A DNA stretch of 64,000 nucleotides from the NCBI GenBank assembly GCA_037044905.1, contig JBAOKB010000083.1, positions 1-64,000 on the forward strand. The letters run 5' to 3'. Shown piece by piece: positions 33,483 through 44,417 of the stretch (positions are counted from its first letter, which is position 1; each line of letters starts with the position of its first letter). The stretch is from Hortaea werneckii (taxonomy: Eukaryota > Ascomycota > Dothideomycetes > Mycosphaerellales > Teratosphaeriaceae). Below the pieces are notes generated by a model. It ran no database searches, was not told the origin of the DNA, and worked only from the letters and a program-made list of their open reading frames with translations. A program made the position numbers and the translations under genes.

Positions 33483-34634
33483 ATGTACATGCCCAACAGC
33501 ACCTGGACCTGGGCCTTTATGCTCATCACCATCTTCCAATGTCTGATCCTTATGGCGCTCGAAGCATACATCTTTGGCCAGTTCCAGGCGAGTCTGACGC
33601 TGAGGCGTCTCCCCGAGGAAGGAGCCGATGGCCAGGATCCACGCGCGCCGTCGCGCACCATACCAACGTGGCTTGCCATTTTCATCTTCGGCTTCATCTA
33701 CCAGATCGGACTCGTCTGGGACGCCTTACGGCTGAAGAACACGATCCAGGTCATTGGTGTGTGTCTGTACAACCTGGGCATGATGATCTACTCTGCAGTG
33801 GAGATGGAGCAGGTCAGCGAGGCCGTGGCTGCGCTTGACAATGGTGTCGAGAAAGGCACATATCCGAAACTCCGGCCGTTCCTGATTGCGGCCCCGTGTG
33901 TGCTGGCGCTGGGAACTGTCCTGCTTAGTTTCGTGGCGTGGAAGCTCTACAACGAATTTGCTTGGACTATTTACAAACACATTTCCGCGGATCTGAGATT
34001 GAAGAGGCGATACTTGGTCTACCAGGTAAGATCTCCGCCTGCGATTCTTTTAAGAAAAACCAAAGAAATAAAACAGAAATTCGAGGCGTGAAGTACTAAC
34101 TTTGTCCAATAGATCTACATCGCCTTACTCAAGTTCGACTTCTTCTTCTTCCTGGGCTTCACCGTCCAATTCCTCGTCATCGTCTCCGAAACCCCGGACG
34201 CCGAGCGCTACATCACCATCGCCGCGCTCCCCATCACCGTAGTCCTGCTCATCCTGGCGGGAATCATCGTGCGGAAAGAATGGGGCTGGGCCCACATCCT
34301 CATCATCCTCGTCTACTTCGCCGCATCAGCCTACTTCATCTTCAAGCTCGTCCGCATGTGGGACGCCTCCCCCTCGCGCCTTACGGACTACAAGCCCGCC
34401 CGCAACAGCCTCACCACCTTCGCCGTCCTCACCTTGCTCCTCATGCTCGTCACCATCACCGTCGCCTGCATGTGCATGGCCAATTTCGGCAAGGGCCTCC
34501 GCCCCCATATCCAGAAACGCAAGGTCCCCGATGCCGACGAGATCGCGTATACGAATAAGTACGGCGAGGATACCGAGTACGCGGGTACTGCGCACCCGTT
34601 GGGTCCCGTGCCGAATCGCATGACGATTGATTGA
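33483..34634 (+). CDS. polytopic membrane protein, UPF0658-like
   Basis: Exons 33483-34025 and 34113-34634 (87-bp intron with a textbook TACTAAC branch site) give 354 residues from the first in-frame ATG. The protein begins MYMPNSTWTWAFMLITIFQ and has about seven membrane spans, including TWLAIFIFGFIYQIGLVWDA, TIQVIGVCLYNLGMMIYSA, LIAAPCVLALGTVLLSFVAW, IYIALLKFDFFFFLGFTVQF, ALPITVVLLILAGIIVRKEW and LTTFAVLTLLLMLVTITVA. I recall this as the fungal UPF0658 family reported from the Golgi; molecular function unknown. The frame stays open for 240 bp upstream with Ser/Pro/Gly-rich, coding-like sequence, so the true N-terminus may be longer. Confidence 0.77.
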
Positions 34635-35819
34635 TTTTCCTTACACATATGAACGGTAAGATGGGGAAAGGAATTTGGGTTGCATATATGCAGGCAGGCA
34701 GGCTTGGGAACTTTGTCCCTCTCCTTTTTCAAATCTCTCCTTTCTGTTACATATACGAGGGGTGGATTTTTGGGAGAGGATCGGGCGCGAGGGGCGTTGG
34801 ATTGTTTTTATGGGATCGGTTCCTCTTGGTACGGGAATCGTGTGATGAAATACAAGGGCAAAACCTTTTTATGAGATACCACTTTTAGCGAAGCCAGTTC
34901 TGCCCCTTCCGCTGCCACGGAGAGTAGGCGAGGGAATGGACTGTGATGAATGAGAAGTCTTTCACTACAACTTTCGGCTTGTTGCTCTTTGGCTGCTTTT
35001 GGAAGAAGTTTCACTATCTCCTTACTTCTACCTCTAGCAAGGCTTTGTTCACTCAGTCTTGGGGTTTGAGGATGGTGCTTTCATGCTGAATGAATGGGCT
35101 TGGGAGTCTCAAGGGGCTGTTGACCCGCTGCGTTGTGGCGACTTCTCGGGAAGGGACAGGCATACTGGCCTTGAGATCTGAGGGCTTTCTACAGTTCCTT
35201 GGTCGGATACAGCTAGGTCTGAGCGAGACATATGGTTCATGCGATTGACTGAGAATTTCATTGTAGGACAACGATTAAGCAACGCCCTCTTTCCATCGAG
35301 TTGAGAAGTCCGTGGACAGCTCTCACAGCCATTCCAAACCCAACACCACCTAGTCAGTCTCCTCTTTGCTTTCGAAAGTATGCAATTGTTGGTACCGTCC
35401 AATATATGCAGTCGCTCGACCATTCACATTATCAAACTTCGCCCCCTCCTTTCCATCTCATCACCTTTTTCTTCTCGCTCTCTTTTCTCTTAAAACAACA
35501 AAAAAGTAGGAAAGTGTCTAAAAGTAGAAAAGGGTCTCCAAGCGAGGCACTGATTGCATCTTGCCCCATTGCTGCGGTGGAGATGCTGCACCTGGATCTC
35601 GGTACACCTCGAAGGTCGAGCATGCTAGAACTTCTGTGTGCTCAAAATAAGATCGGTCAAGAACCCTCCTGGCATCAAACGCGGAATTTTACAGATCCGC
35701 GAGTCTCCCTCTGACCCGTCGCTTCCCCCTATTCCGCCTCCTCCCTTCCTGAATTGTCCCTCCGGCGTAAAAGACAGAGTAGCTCGTGGGGGAAACGCCG
35801 CAAGAGGGCTCGGACGAGC
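34635..35819. other. intergenic, no gene seen
   Basis: About 1.2 kb. Frames on both strands are short, overlap one another and lack domains. Confidence 0.5.
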
Positions 35820-36299
35820 TCAATGGCCCAAGCACAACGGACCCATAAGCATCATAAAGTAAGAACGGCGAGGGCCGGCCGCGCATGTGTAAACAATGTG
35901 CATATGCAAATGGTCCTCGACAAGGCTGAACTGCAATTGCGGCTTGCGTGAACCGAGGGCAAAAGAGCGGCACAAGATCTCCTGGCGGTCTCGAGGACTG
36001 ATGGTGGTTAGTGGATCGATTTCTTTCGCAATGACTGATACTGAGAACGTCCAAAACCGCTGATAGGCTTCTTGGTAGATCGGACGGGCTTATTTGTAGA
36101 TGAGCTGGTTCGTGAAGAGTAATGATTTGGATGGGGCTTGCGAGTCGAAGTTCTCGGATTCTTTGTTGGGATTCTTGAGCGGTCTGGGAGTGAACGCGTA
36201 CTCGTAGATGCGAATCCTGAGCTCGGGCGGCAGGTCCATCAAGCGGAAAGCCTCATTCATGTCGGCCTTTGTGACGAGTTGGGATGTTGAGGATGGCAT
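35820..36299 (-). pseudogene. 2EXR/F-box-like gene with one nonsense codon
   Basis: From the ATG at 36299 the frame encodes EAFRLMDLPPELRIRIYEYA, the hallmark start of fungal 2EXR (F-box-like) proteins, then SLLFTNQLIYK and TAA at 36090-36092. Directly after that stop, in the same frame, coding sequence resumes as ARPIYQEAYQRFWTFSV, exactly as family members continue after LL.TN..IY.EA, and runs to TGA at 35820 (159 codons plus the internal stop). TAA is one substitution from GAA, the expected Glu codon. I read this as a recently inactivated gene. A spliced exception is unlikely, since the frame is kept and no donor/acceptor pair spans the codon. Confidence 0.68.
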
Positions 36300-37005
36300 G
36301 GTGTTGGAAAGCGGGATTGTCTGGATCTTGGTTTTTCGTGTTCGATGAGAAGTTGTTCGGGTACAGACAAGTTGCCGCAGAAGCAATCGAGAACAGATGT
36401 GCCTTGTGTTAGTCGCACGAGCCGCTCAAGTACTTGGCTTATCGATTGCGAAAGCCATTCGCTACAAAAGGCACGTTCAGATCACATGTGTGAAGTCAAA
36501 CGCCGAGACGATCCAATGAGGTTTCTCGTAGCAGAGCGTGGCCGCCCTTCACGCTCTTACATACTCTTTTCATTTCTTTGTCAAGAAAAAAGCAAGGGGT
36601 CAGAAGGATTTGGGAAAGAAGAAATAGTATGAGAGAGCGAGGGGATTAAACATACTTCCTTCCGGAAATCCTTAAATTACAATCGTTAACAACTTTGAAG
36701 GGATGCTGGCTGACCGTGTTCGCCCGGCCCGCCGCCGCACCTTCCTATCTGGGAAAGCGCCACGCTTAGAACCTCACTTTGACTGTACCGATGACAAGCC
36801 GGCCCACATCGGCTCCATGATATCAAGCACTAATCCTCCCGATACCGCAGGAACTATTCAAAAAAAGCAAAGACGCAACGCGAGCATCTACTAATCTGTC
36901 CGTAGGTGTTCTCCATCATTTTCCCTCCCCTTGCCAAGCGTTCTCCAACCGATCCCAGTGACTTGCCTCCAGCTGTAAAATCAATCCACTTGTAACGTCG
37001 AGGAT
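36300..37005. other. intergenic
   Basis: About 700 bp between the disrupted 2EXR locus and the ketopantoate-reductase-like gene; they are divergent. No coding exon recognised. Confidence 0.5.
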
Positions 37006-38040
37006 ATGGCTCCTAAAGTCCTCCTTCACGGATCCGGTGCAATCGGTACAATCTACGTTTACCTCCTGCAACAGGGAGGCTGCGACGTAACAGCCGTCTG
37101 CCGCTCCAACTACGAGGCAGCAAAATCCCAAGGCTTTACCCTAGACTCCGGACGCTACGGACAAGGCATCAAAGTCCGCCCAACCATCGTCCGATCACCC
37201 GCCGAGGCAGCCGAATCAGGACCTTACGACTTCATCGTCGTCTGCACCAAAGCATTGCCCGAAGCCAAGACGGCGGAAACTATCAAGCCCGCTGTGACGG
37301 AAGGAAAGACGACTATCGTGCTGATACAGAATGGCATTGGAATCGAGGACGAGTACGCTGAAACGTTCCCGTCTAATCCCATCCTATCATGTGTAGTCTA
37401 CCTACCCACCACGCAAACCTCACCAGGCCACATCCAAATGGGACAATTGGAACTCCTCGAAGTCGGCACTTTCCCTACATCGGCCTATCAATCAACCACA
37501 GCTTCTCGGACCGCATGCGATACATTTGTCTCGACCGTCCGCAAAGGCGGGTCTGACGTTCTTTTTGTCACCGATATACAGGAGAAGAGGTGGTCGAAGT
37601 TGCTGCTCAATGCGAGCTGGAATCCAATCTGTGCGCTTAGTCTAAGCCGCGATGTCGCTTTCCTCGCTTCGTCGCCGGCGGGGGAGAAGCTGGTCTTGGA
37701 TGTTATGGATGAGGTTGTTCATATTGCTCAGGCTCTTGGATTTAAGGAGATCACGCCTGAGCTTGCGCGGAGCCAGCTTACTAAAGCGACGGATCGGAAA
37801 GGCGGGAAAGGGATCGAGCCTAGTATGCTGGTTGATGTACTGTCGGAGAGGAGGATGGAGGTTGAAGTCATCCTTGGGAATCCGATTAAGGTGGCAAAGA
37901 GCGTTGGGATTGCAGTGCCGAGACTCGAAACGCTATATGCGTTGTCGAAAGCCTTGGATGAAGCGATTGCATTGCGGGCGCCGGGTCAAAGTCTTGCCGG
38001 CGACGAGACGAGGGCTTTCGAGGGAGATATTCCAGTTTGA
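37006..38040 (+). CDS. ketopantoate reductase family (ApbA/PanE) protein
   Basis: A single exon of 344 residues. The N-terminal Rossmann motif LLHGSGAIGTIYVYLLQQGG (residues about 6-25) binds NADPH. Downstream come DFIVVCTKALPEAKTAETI and IVLIQNGIGIEDEYAETFP, both typical of the family. The C-terminal helical domain contains KRWSKLLLNASWNPICALS, with the conserved Lys and Asn of the ketopantoate reductase active site, and PSMLVDVLSERRMEVEVILG. Fungal genomes hold several paralogues, so this may be 2-dehydropantoate reductase of pantothenate synthesis or a relative acting on another 2-oxo acid. Confidence 0.87.
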   Translation: MAPKVLLHGSGAIGTIYVYLLQQGGCDVTAVCRSNYEAAKSQGFTLDSGRYGQGIKVRPTIVRSPAEAAESGPYDFIVVCTKALPEAKTAETIKPAVTEGKTTIVLIQNGIGIEDEYAETFPSNPILSCVVYLPTTQTSPGHIQMGQLELLEVGTFPTSAYQSTTASRTACDTFVSTVRKGGSDVLFVTDIQEKRWSKLLLNASWNPICALSLSRDVAFLASSPAGEKLVLDVMDEVVHIAQALGFKEITPELARSQLTKATDRKGGKGIEPSMLVDVLSERRMEVEVILGNPIKVAKSVGIAVPRLETLYALSKALDEAIALRAPGQSLAGDETRAFEGDIPV

Positions 38041-39084
38041 TAGGAGTTAAAGGACAAGCTCACGGGATCTACCCGCAAGAGAGACGACTGCCCGTCTTGC
38101 ATCGATGAGGGCTATTCTCGCTGATAGCTGTCGATTTGTGAGACAGCAGAAGCGTGCTTCAGTTGCCTCACGGCTGAGGTATAGATGGAGGTATAACAGG
38201 GTGGCGGAATGATAGGTCGATGGTGGTAGGTATTGGTATTGTGTATGCAGAACAATGGTGCATAGTCGTGAAGCGGCTCATCGGGCATGTCGTTGAAGAT
38301 ATCTAGGCAGCGACTTTCATGCTTGAGTAGTATGTTTGAAACGTTCTACCATATGATTATGACACTATTGTTAAAGTGGAAACCATGGATTATATAAAGT
38401 GGACAAGCGATACCTTCCGTTTGAGTTGTCTTCTCCGAACACCAGTTTTGGCTTTCTATATCCAGGTGAACCTGAGATATATCAATGAAATTGAAGCACA
38501 ACTAAGTACAGACGAGTATCAATTGAGTTCACAGATACAAGTCATTTCAACGCATGTGCAGAGCTCCTTAATATCAACTACCACATTCGCGCAACCGGCG
38601 CTCTGTACGGTTCTACCGCCGTTTGGCCTGCTCCCATCTGGGTGTCTACACTATTCAACTCTGGATCCAGCACAGCCCGTGTGAGAAATGGATCAGTGGC
38701 CTTTTATTCACGGAAGATGAATGATGCTGAGGCCTCGCGGTTGCAATTCATTTCCTGTTATCGAATGCCGTTCAGAATTGAAGCGAGTTCCATTTCGAAC
38801 AAAATACTTGAAACAATCATTCCAGGTGGCATGCCAAGACTTGCATGTGAAAGGCGACCGTCAGTATTTAGTCCAACTCAATCGGTCGGCTGATGGAATC
38901 CAGATGGTGAATTGCAGCCGTGCGTCGAAGGCAGGCTGTATGTGCCACCTGAGCACTCGTTACGGCAAGAACTCCTAAAGCGGCATCACGATGGTGAGCT
39001 TGCTACTCACTGACGCCAGAATCAGATTACTACAGTGCCTGATACCGGACGGACGCACGTGAGCAGGCTCCTTCCAGGATCGTT
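38041..39084. other. convergent intergenic region, no gene seen
   Basis: About 1 kb, more AT-rich than its surroundings. The open frames (for example 38376-38684, plus) have no protein-like features. Confidence 0.5.
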
Positions 39085-40931
39085 TCAGGAATACTCCTCC
39101 TCATCCATGTCATCGAAGACCCAGTGATCCCGAATCGCCGTCGTCTCCTCTTCAGATTCCGCCTGTTCCAGGGACATCTGTTTCATTTTAGCGATAGCTT
39201 CTCTTGCAGCATCATGGTTCTCATTTGACACCCAGCCCTCGGGACCCAGACCAATCGCCGTCTTGAACTCTTCCAGTTGCTCTACGCCTTGTTGCTCCGC
39301 ATCGTCAAGACGGAGGCATTCCGTTTCCTCCTCCTGCGTGAACGAGATTGGACAAGGCACAGCGGGATTAGAGCAGATCTGGCTCCAGTGTTGCTTGACA
39401 AACATCAGACTAGAGCGGAAGGGGATGTTGTCGCCTTGCCATGGTTCACCAGCCAAGCGATGGATCTTCTGCCGACCAACCGAGAAGGGATAAGTAAGAG
39501 CTCCGAAGTGGGAAGGATTGTGGCGCTCTGTCATGTCCACATACGATTCACGGCAGTGCATTTGACGTGAAAGCTCAAGGCGTGAAATTGTGTCGCTTTC
39601 GCCCTTTTCCGGAAAAATGCCCAAGGTTTCAGATGTGTCGGAGTGATGCGATAGGGAGTCCAGGAATTCTGGTACGCCGCAGCTCAAGAATAAAGGCTGC
39701 GCGACACTGTGCTGCCAGTCAATGAGTGCCGTAATGTGGAAGTCGTTAGAGACAAAAATGTTGCCCGGTCGCAGGTCTGGATGTCTCAAAGTTGGCGTAG
39801 TAAGGCCTTTAGCTCGAGGGATCAGGTACTTGGACATCTGTAGGTACTTTTGAATACTATCGAGATGGATGGATGGCATTTGTTTCCTGAAGTTGAATGT
39901 CTCTCTTTGGAAGCGATTGAACGGTAGAAGCGGCCGGCCGTATTGTTCCAGATATCGCATCTCCTTGATGGCGCCAGAGTTCATTACGGCTTCTGAGGTG
40001 GAGACTAGTGATAGTCAGTTTGTCCATGGCGTTAGGAGCTCATTTCCCAAACTCACAAGGTCCCCGATCAACATCGAGGTTGCTTCTTTTACCAAACCAA
40101 AAAGGTAAATCAGTGGTTGGGCCCAGGTACAGTGAGTCCGGGCGGTCGGCGTCCTCAGTATCCACGGCGACTTTAGTCACATTCGCGGGTACATCTCGAA
40201 GAAAGTAGAGACTGCCGCTCGCTGGTAAGCGAATATTGGACAGTCGTGCCTCCACATCCACGAGACTTCTAACAACCCGGATTTGGCAAGCTTCCCCAAG
40301 ACCATCCCATATGCTGGCAAGATCCATTCCAGAGCAGAATTCCATGAATATATACTCTGTGCCTGCAGGATTGTCTGAGGAGCAAGAGTAATCGAAAATC
40401 TTGGGAACCGGAATACCCTTGAAACGGAGGAACGTCATGGTTGCTGCTTCGCTAGCTACGACAAGTCCTTTAGGCTCCACGGAGGGGTACGGAATGCGCG
40501 CCACGACCTTGAAGCCATCTTTGAACTGAATAGTGAAAGCGCGGTTGGCAGCGCCTTCACCTAGCTTTTCAATACCGACCGTGTCTTCTGAGGTTCGATT
40601 AAGTGCATGAGCAGCGAGATCCTGCAATTCAGCAACATTGAATATCCTTTCTCGCTCTGCCAAGCGTTTGTCCTCGTTGTAACTGCTCGGTCAGCAAAAG
40701 GAAGGAAACCATTGGAACATCCGATACTTACACCCATCTACCAGATGTGTATTTGAATAGAGGGGATGTAGAAGCAGAGACGGCAGTTTCCACGCTGCTC
40801 ATCGCCCGATCAGAATGAAGATTGGTATTCGCGCAGCACTGCTGGGCAATTGGCCTACAGCACGGCGCAAGAGATCTGATCGCGCATCTGCTAGCTGGTG
40901 ATAATGATGACAGCGAGCGACAAAGAAGCAT
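39085..40931 (-). CDS. AIM9-like mitochondrial aminoglycoside-phosphotransferase-fold protein
   Basis: Predicted 581 residues in three exons: 40931-40732, 40682-40057 and 40004-39085 (introns 49 and 52 bp); phases agree. The first exon encodes a Ser/Arg/Cys-rich mitochondrial presequence-like leader and SPLFKYTSGRW; the junction gives SGRWVYNEDKRLAERERIFN, characteristic of AIM9-type proteins. The kinase-like fold shows GIEKLGEGAANRAFTIQF (nucleotide loop), ARIPYP, EYIFMEFCSG (hinge), the catalytic loop LRHPDLRPGNIFV and the metal site ITALIDWQHS. The C-terminus is acidic. Yeast AIM9 is linked to mitochondrial inheritance; the substrate is unknown. Confidence 0.87.
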
Positions 40932-40939
40932 AGCGTGGA

Positions 40940-41344
40940 GTGTATGGTAGAGCGGAGCAGAGGAGTGGTGAGGTGTTGTTGATCTCGAGGCGCGGAGTTT
41001 GGGGCAATGTCAGCAAGAAAGCCGTGGAAGGCAACAACCACACGAAATTCACGACCCCGAAAGTGTCTCGAGGAAAGACAGCTTTCCCTTCTGGATCTCA
41101 AGCACAATCACAGCTTGGAGTACGCTACGACTACGATGGTATTGTTACGCGAAATGGGGTGGAGTGCCACAAGTTCAACGTGCAGCCCAACGCTGGCCAA
41201 GATGTTCCTTCGGCTTTCAAAAGGTGGAGAGAGGCTAACGGCGGAACACATGCCGTCATGGCTACCATGTATGTGAAGAAGGATGGCACCAAGCAGGATG
41301 TTGAGCAAGCTTTGGAAGAAGCTCATAAGGATGTCAAGACCTAA
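40940..41344 (+). CDS. doubtful small ORF, hypothetical protein
   Basis: An open frame of up to 134 codons with no in-frame ATG near its 5' end, starting 8 bp from the divergent AIM9-like start. The last part (VKKDGTKQDVEQALEEAHKD) looks like a charged helix, and YDYDGIVTRNGVECHKFNV could be folded. An alternative ATG-started frame in another register (41007-41276, 89 residues) overlaps it and looks equally plausible. I could not find an in-phase splice that gives either frame a better start. Family unknown. Confidence 0.3.
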   Translation: MYGRAEQRSGEVLLISRRGVWGNVSKKAVEGNNHTKFTTPKVSRGKTAFPSGSQAQSQLGVRYDYDGIVTRNGVECHKFNVQPNAGQDVPSAFKRWREANGGTHAVMATMYVKKDGTKQDVEQALEEAHKDVKT

Positions 41345-41855
41345 TTGAAAATCATTCCCGAGCGAGAAGTGAAACGTACTAGTCTTTGTCTCGCCGAGGC
41401 GGAGAGTCGGGAGCGCGAGAGTCAAAGGGAGTTGAGGCCAGACTTATAGGGAGGAAGGGAAGTTCACAAAAGATGTATGTAAGCTAGAGGACCTTGTATA
41501 TATGGGGAGGCTGGTCCCTTATGCAGCTACCCTTGCATAAGCTGATGTAAGTATTCAACAGTTCTCTCTCACCATTTGCGTAAACCATTTCGGAAAGGGA
41601 AGGCGGAGGAGACAGCCGAACTAAAAGGAAGGAGGATGGGGAGAGGAAAAAAGGGGGATGATTACAAGCAGTAATGATCTGCGTAATATGAACCACTTCA
41701 AGAATTACATCCCACCAATTCAACCTTTCCTCCTCTCCTTACTCTTTAAAAAAAAAAAAAAAATTACCACTCACATCTAGAAAACCCCCCTCAAACTCTC
41801 CACGCAAGCCCCCCAAGTGCGGAGGGAGAAAAAAAAACTTTTACTTCCTTTCCCA
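41345..41855. other. intergenic with an A16 tract
   Basis: About 510 bp, the 3' region of the TM9 gene. It contains a run of 16 A at 41748-41763 and a shorter A run near 41829-41837. No gene seen. Confidence 0.6.
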
Positions 41856-44417
41856 TCAATCAACCTTAATAGCCCAATAAATCCTTCTCACAAACGCATA
41901 GGCGGTCAAGAACCCCACGGTCCCCATCAGCAGCGCATACACGGCACAGGCGAGGAAACTGTAGGCGAAGAAGAGAAGCGAAGAGGGCCAGCCGACGAGG
42001 TGGAGGTGGTTGGCGGCGTAGTAGAGGCAGTAGGCGAAGATCCAGAAAGATGACGAGGCGCCGAGGAGGAAGGAGTGCCACCACCAGTTGTAGTTCTGTT
42101 GGAGAGAAGGTATTAGTAGGTTGAAAAAAAAAAAAAAGAGGAAAAGACAGGGTCTCTATGAGGTCAAAAGGAGGGAGGGAGGGCGGCCAAGGGGGTGTTT
42201 TTTGAAAAAAAAAAAAAGAGGAAAAAAAAAAAACTCACCTCACAGCAAAGCAACCCATAAACTCCAATCACGCTCACCTCCATCACGACCCCGACCAAAA
42301 CCAAACACACGACGGCCAAAAACCCAAAGACATAGTAATACCCGCTCTTATCCTGCCACAAACTCCTAAAAACAAACAGAAGTTCGATGAAGATGACGGC
42401 GAAAGGGATCAGGCCCGCGACGAGGGAGGCGGGGACCGGACGCGCGAACCAGGGTTGGCGGGAAGGAGGGGGGAGCGGACGCGGTGGCGGGTGGTGGTGG
42501 GTTGGGACAGTGGGGAGCGGGTGGGTGTAGGGGCCTCTTGCGATGCGGAAGCGGGTGGCGAGGGATCGGAGTCCGCCACCTGCTGAGGAGGCAGAAGAAG
42601 ACGAAGAAGAGGAAGAGGAGGAGGTGCCGGCCTCATCGAACCCAACCCACGCCCCCAGGTACACGAGCGGGACCTGCACGAACAGCCAACACAGCACCAA
42701 CACGACCAGAGTGCCCAACGGGATCGCCGTCGACGAAGCCCGCGCCCAGACGAAAAGATTCAGTACGAAGACCGTGACGAACATTAACCCCGGGAACAAC
42801 GTGGCCGTGACGAGGGCATTCTCCCTCCACCTCCCCCCGCCGAAAGTCTTGTACAGTCGCGCGGAGAAGTATCCCGAGGTGATGGAGGCAAGCAGGAAAG
42901 TGATAAAGGCTGCGGTTAGGAAGCCGCCGCGGTAGGAGGGGTTCAGGATGCCGAGGCAGGAGAGGAGGAGGAGGGCGAGGGCCATGGTGACGAGTTGGGT
43001 GCCGGAGCCGATGAGCGGGGCGAGGAGACGGGCGTGGGGCGGGGGGCGGAAGACGTCGGCGTGGAGGAGTTTCCAGCCGGAGATGTCGTCGAGTGGGAGG
43101 GGGAGGTCGTCGTCGGAGGCGGGCTCTTCCGCGGTTGTTGTTGTGGGAGTGACTGCTCCGCTGCCGGGGAGATCGACCTGGTCGAGTAAACCCCCACCAC
43201 TGGAACTCTTCTCACTACTGACTTTCCTAGGCGTCCTGAACCCACCGATCCCCCCACGCTTCTTATTCCCCGCCCCTCCCTTCAACAACCCCCCGTCTTC
43301 CAAATACCCCGCGCCGCTGCTGTCCAAATACCCCCTAATATCGCCCTTCACGGTCCTAGTCAGGATAACCGCCACAACCGCCGTCAACAATCCTGAAATC
43401 ACAATCGAATTCACAATAGCCAACCAATGGACCTTCTGGCTCTCCTCCTGGTTAACGAAAAACAGATCCCACCGGTTCGCCCATTCGATCTTCTCCTCCT
43501 CGCGGAAGTAGACGGAGTAGGAGTACGGAATCGTCAGGGTGGCGTCGGGGGCTCCGTCGTCGTATTCGGTCAGATAGTAAGAAGAATCGTAGGAAGCTGT
43601 TGTCGTATTGGTCATGTTGCGGGCCATGGTGAGTTCGAGGCCGTGGGAGACGTCGTGCAAGTCCGGCGGAAGGCCCGAGTGGTCGCGGTTTTCGGCCGAG
43701 AGGGATTTGGCGTAGACTTCGAAGCCGACGATGACTTTCTTGCCCTGCTGGCCGGCTTTGCCGGGCGCGCGGTGGTAGCGGATCACGAGGGTGACGTGGT
43801 TGTTGAGGAAGTAGCGGGGTTGGCCGGTGGTCGGGGAGGGTTCTTCGTAGCCCATTTTGAAGCCCGCGGCGTAGTATTTCCGGCTCTTGTCGACGGTGAC
43901 GAAGCTGGTGGCGCCGGGGAGGTTGTCGACAATCCATTCGGCGACGTAGCCTTGTTTCACGACTTCGATGGCTTTCTTCAGCCCGGCTCGGTCGACTTTC
44001 TGACTGCAGAGATAATGCGCTTCGTCGTCTTGGCCCATCTGGAGTTCGTAGTCGGATACGACGATGCGGTCGCCGCGGAGGATTTCGCCGAGATTCAGGG
44101 CCACGTTGGATCCAGAGATGAGGCCAGTGCCGGGTCGGGAGCGGCCTGAGGGTGGGCAGACAAAAGGCAGTTCGGCGAAGGCGTATTGGATTTGGGTGTT
44201 GTCGCTGTAGACTTTATTGACCATTAGAGGGATGGGTTCGCCGTCAGAATAGGATTTGATGGACCAGCCTAGGATGGGTCAGTGGTGGTTCACTTGAGTT
44301 GGTGAGGTGGCTTTCAGTGAGAGACTCACCAGGGATGTAGAAAGCATTGGCGAGCTGCAGACAGAATAATGCGACTGTCCAGCAGCTCGCCCTCATGATC
44401 CGGAAGTCGGCCGCCAT
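41856..44417 (-). CDS. transmembrane 9 superfamily (EMP70/TMN) protein
   Basis: Endosome/Golgi nine-span protein implicated in membrane-protein sorting. Exons 44417-44330, 44268-42239 and 42095-41856 (introns 61 and 143 bp) give 785 residues. A signal peptide ends near LCLQ-type LANAFYIPGWSIKSY; the lumenal domain holds GEPIPLMVNKVYSDNTQIQY, FAELPFVCPP and NLGEILRGDR. The first span is WLAIVNSIVISGLLTAVVAV, followed by the cytosolic GWKLLHADVFRPP and then eight spans. The C-terminus, FVRRIYWAIKVD, is the family's Golgi-retention-type tail. It is longer than the usual 630-680 residues because of a Ser-run plus His/Pro-rich insert (about residues 610-680). The last intron is long and contains poly-A/T runs. 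Confidence 0.93.

Noticed and set aside
43427..44149. Plus-strand frame of 240 codons
   Set aside because: Antisense to the lumenal domain of the TM9 protein; Val/Gly/Asp-rich shadow composition.
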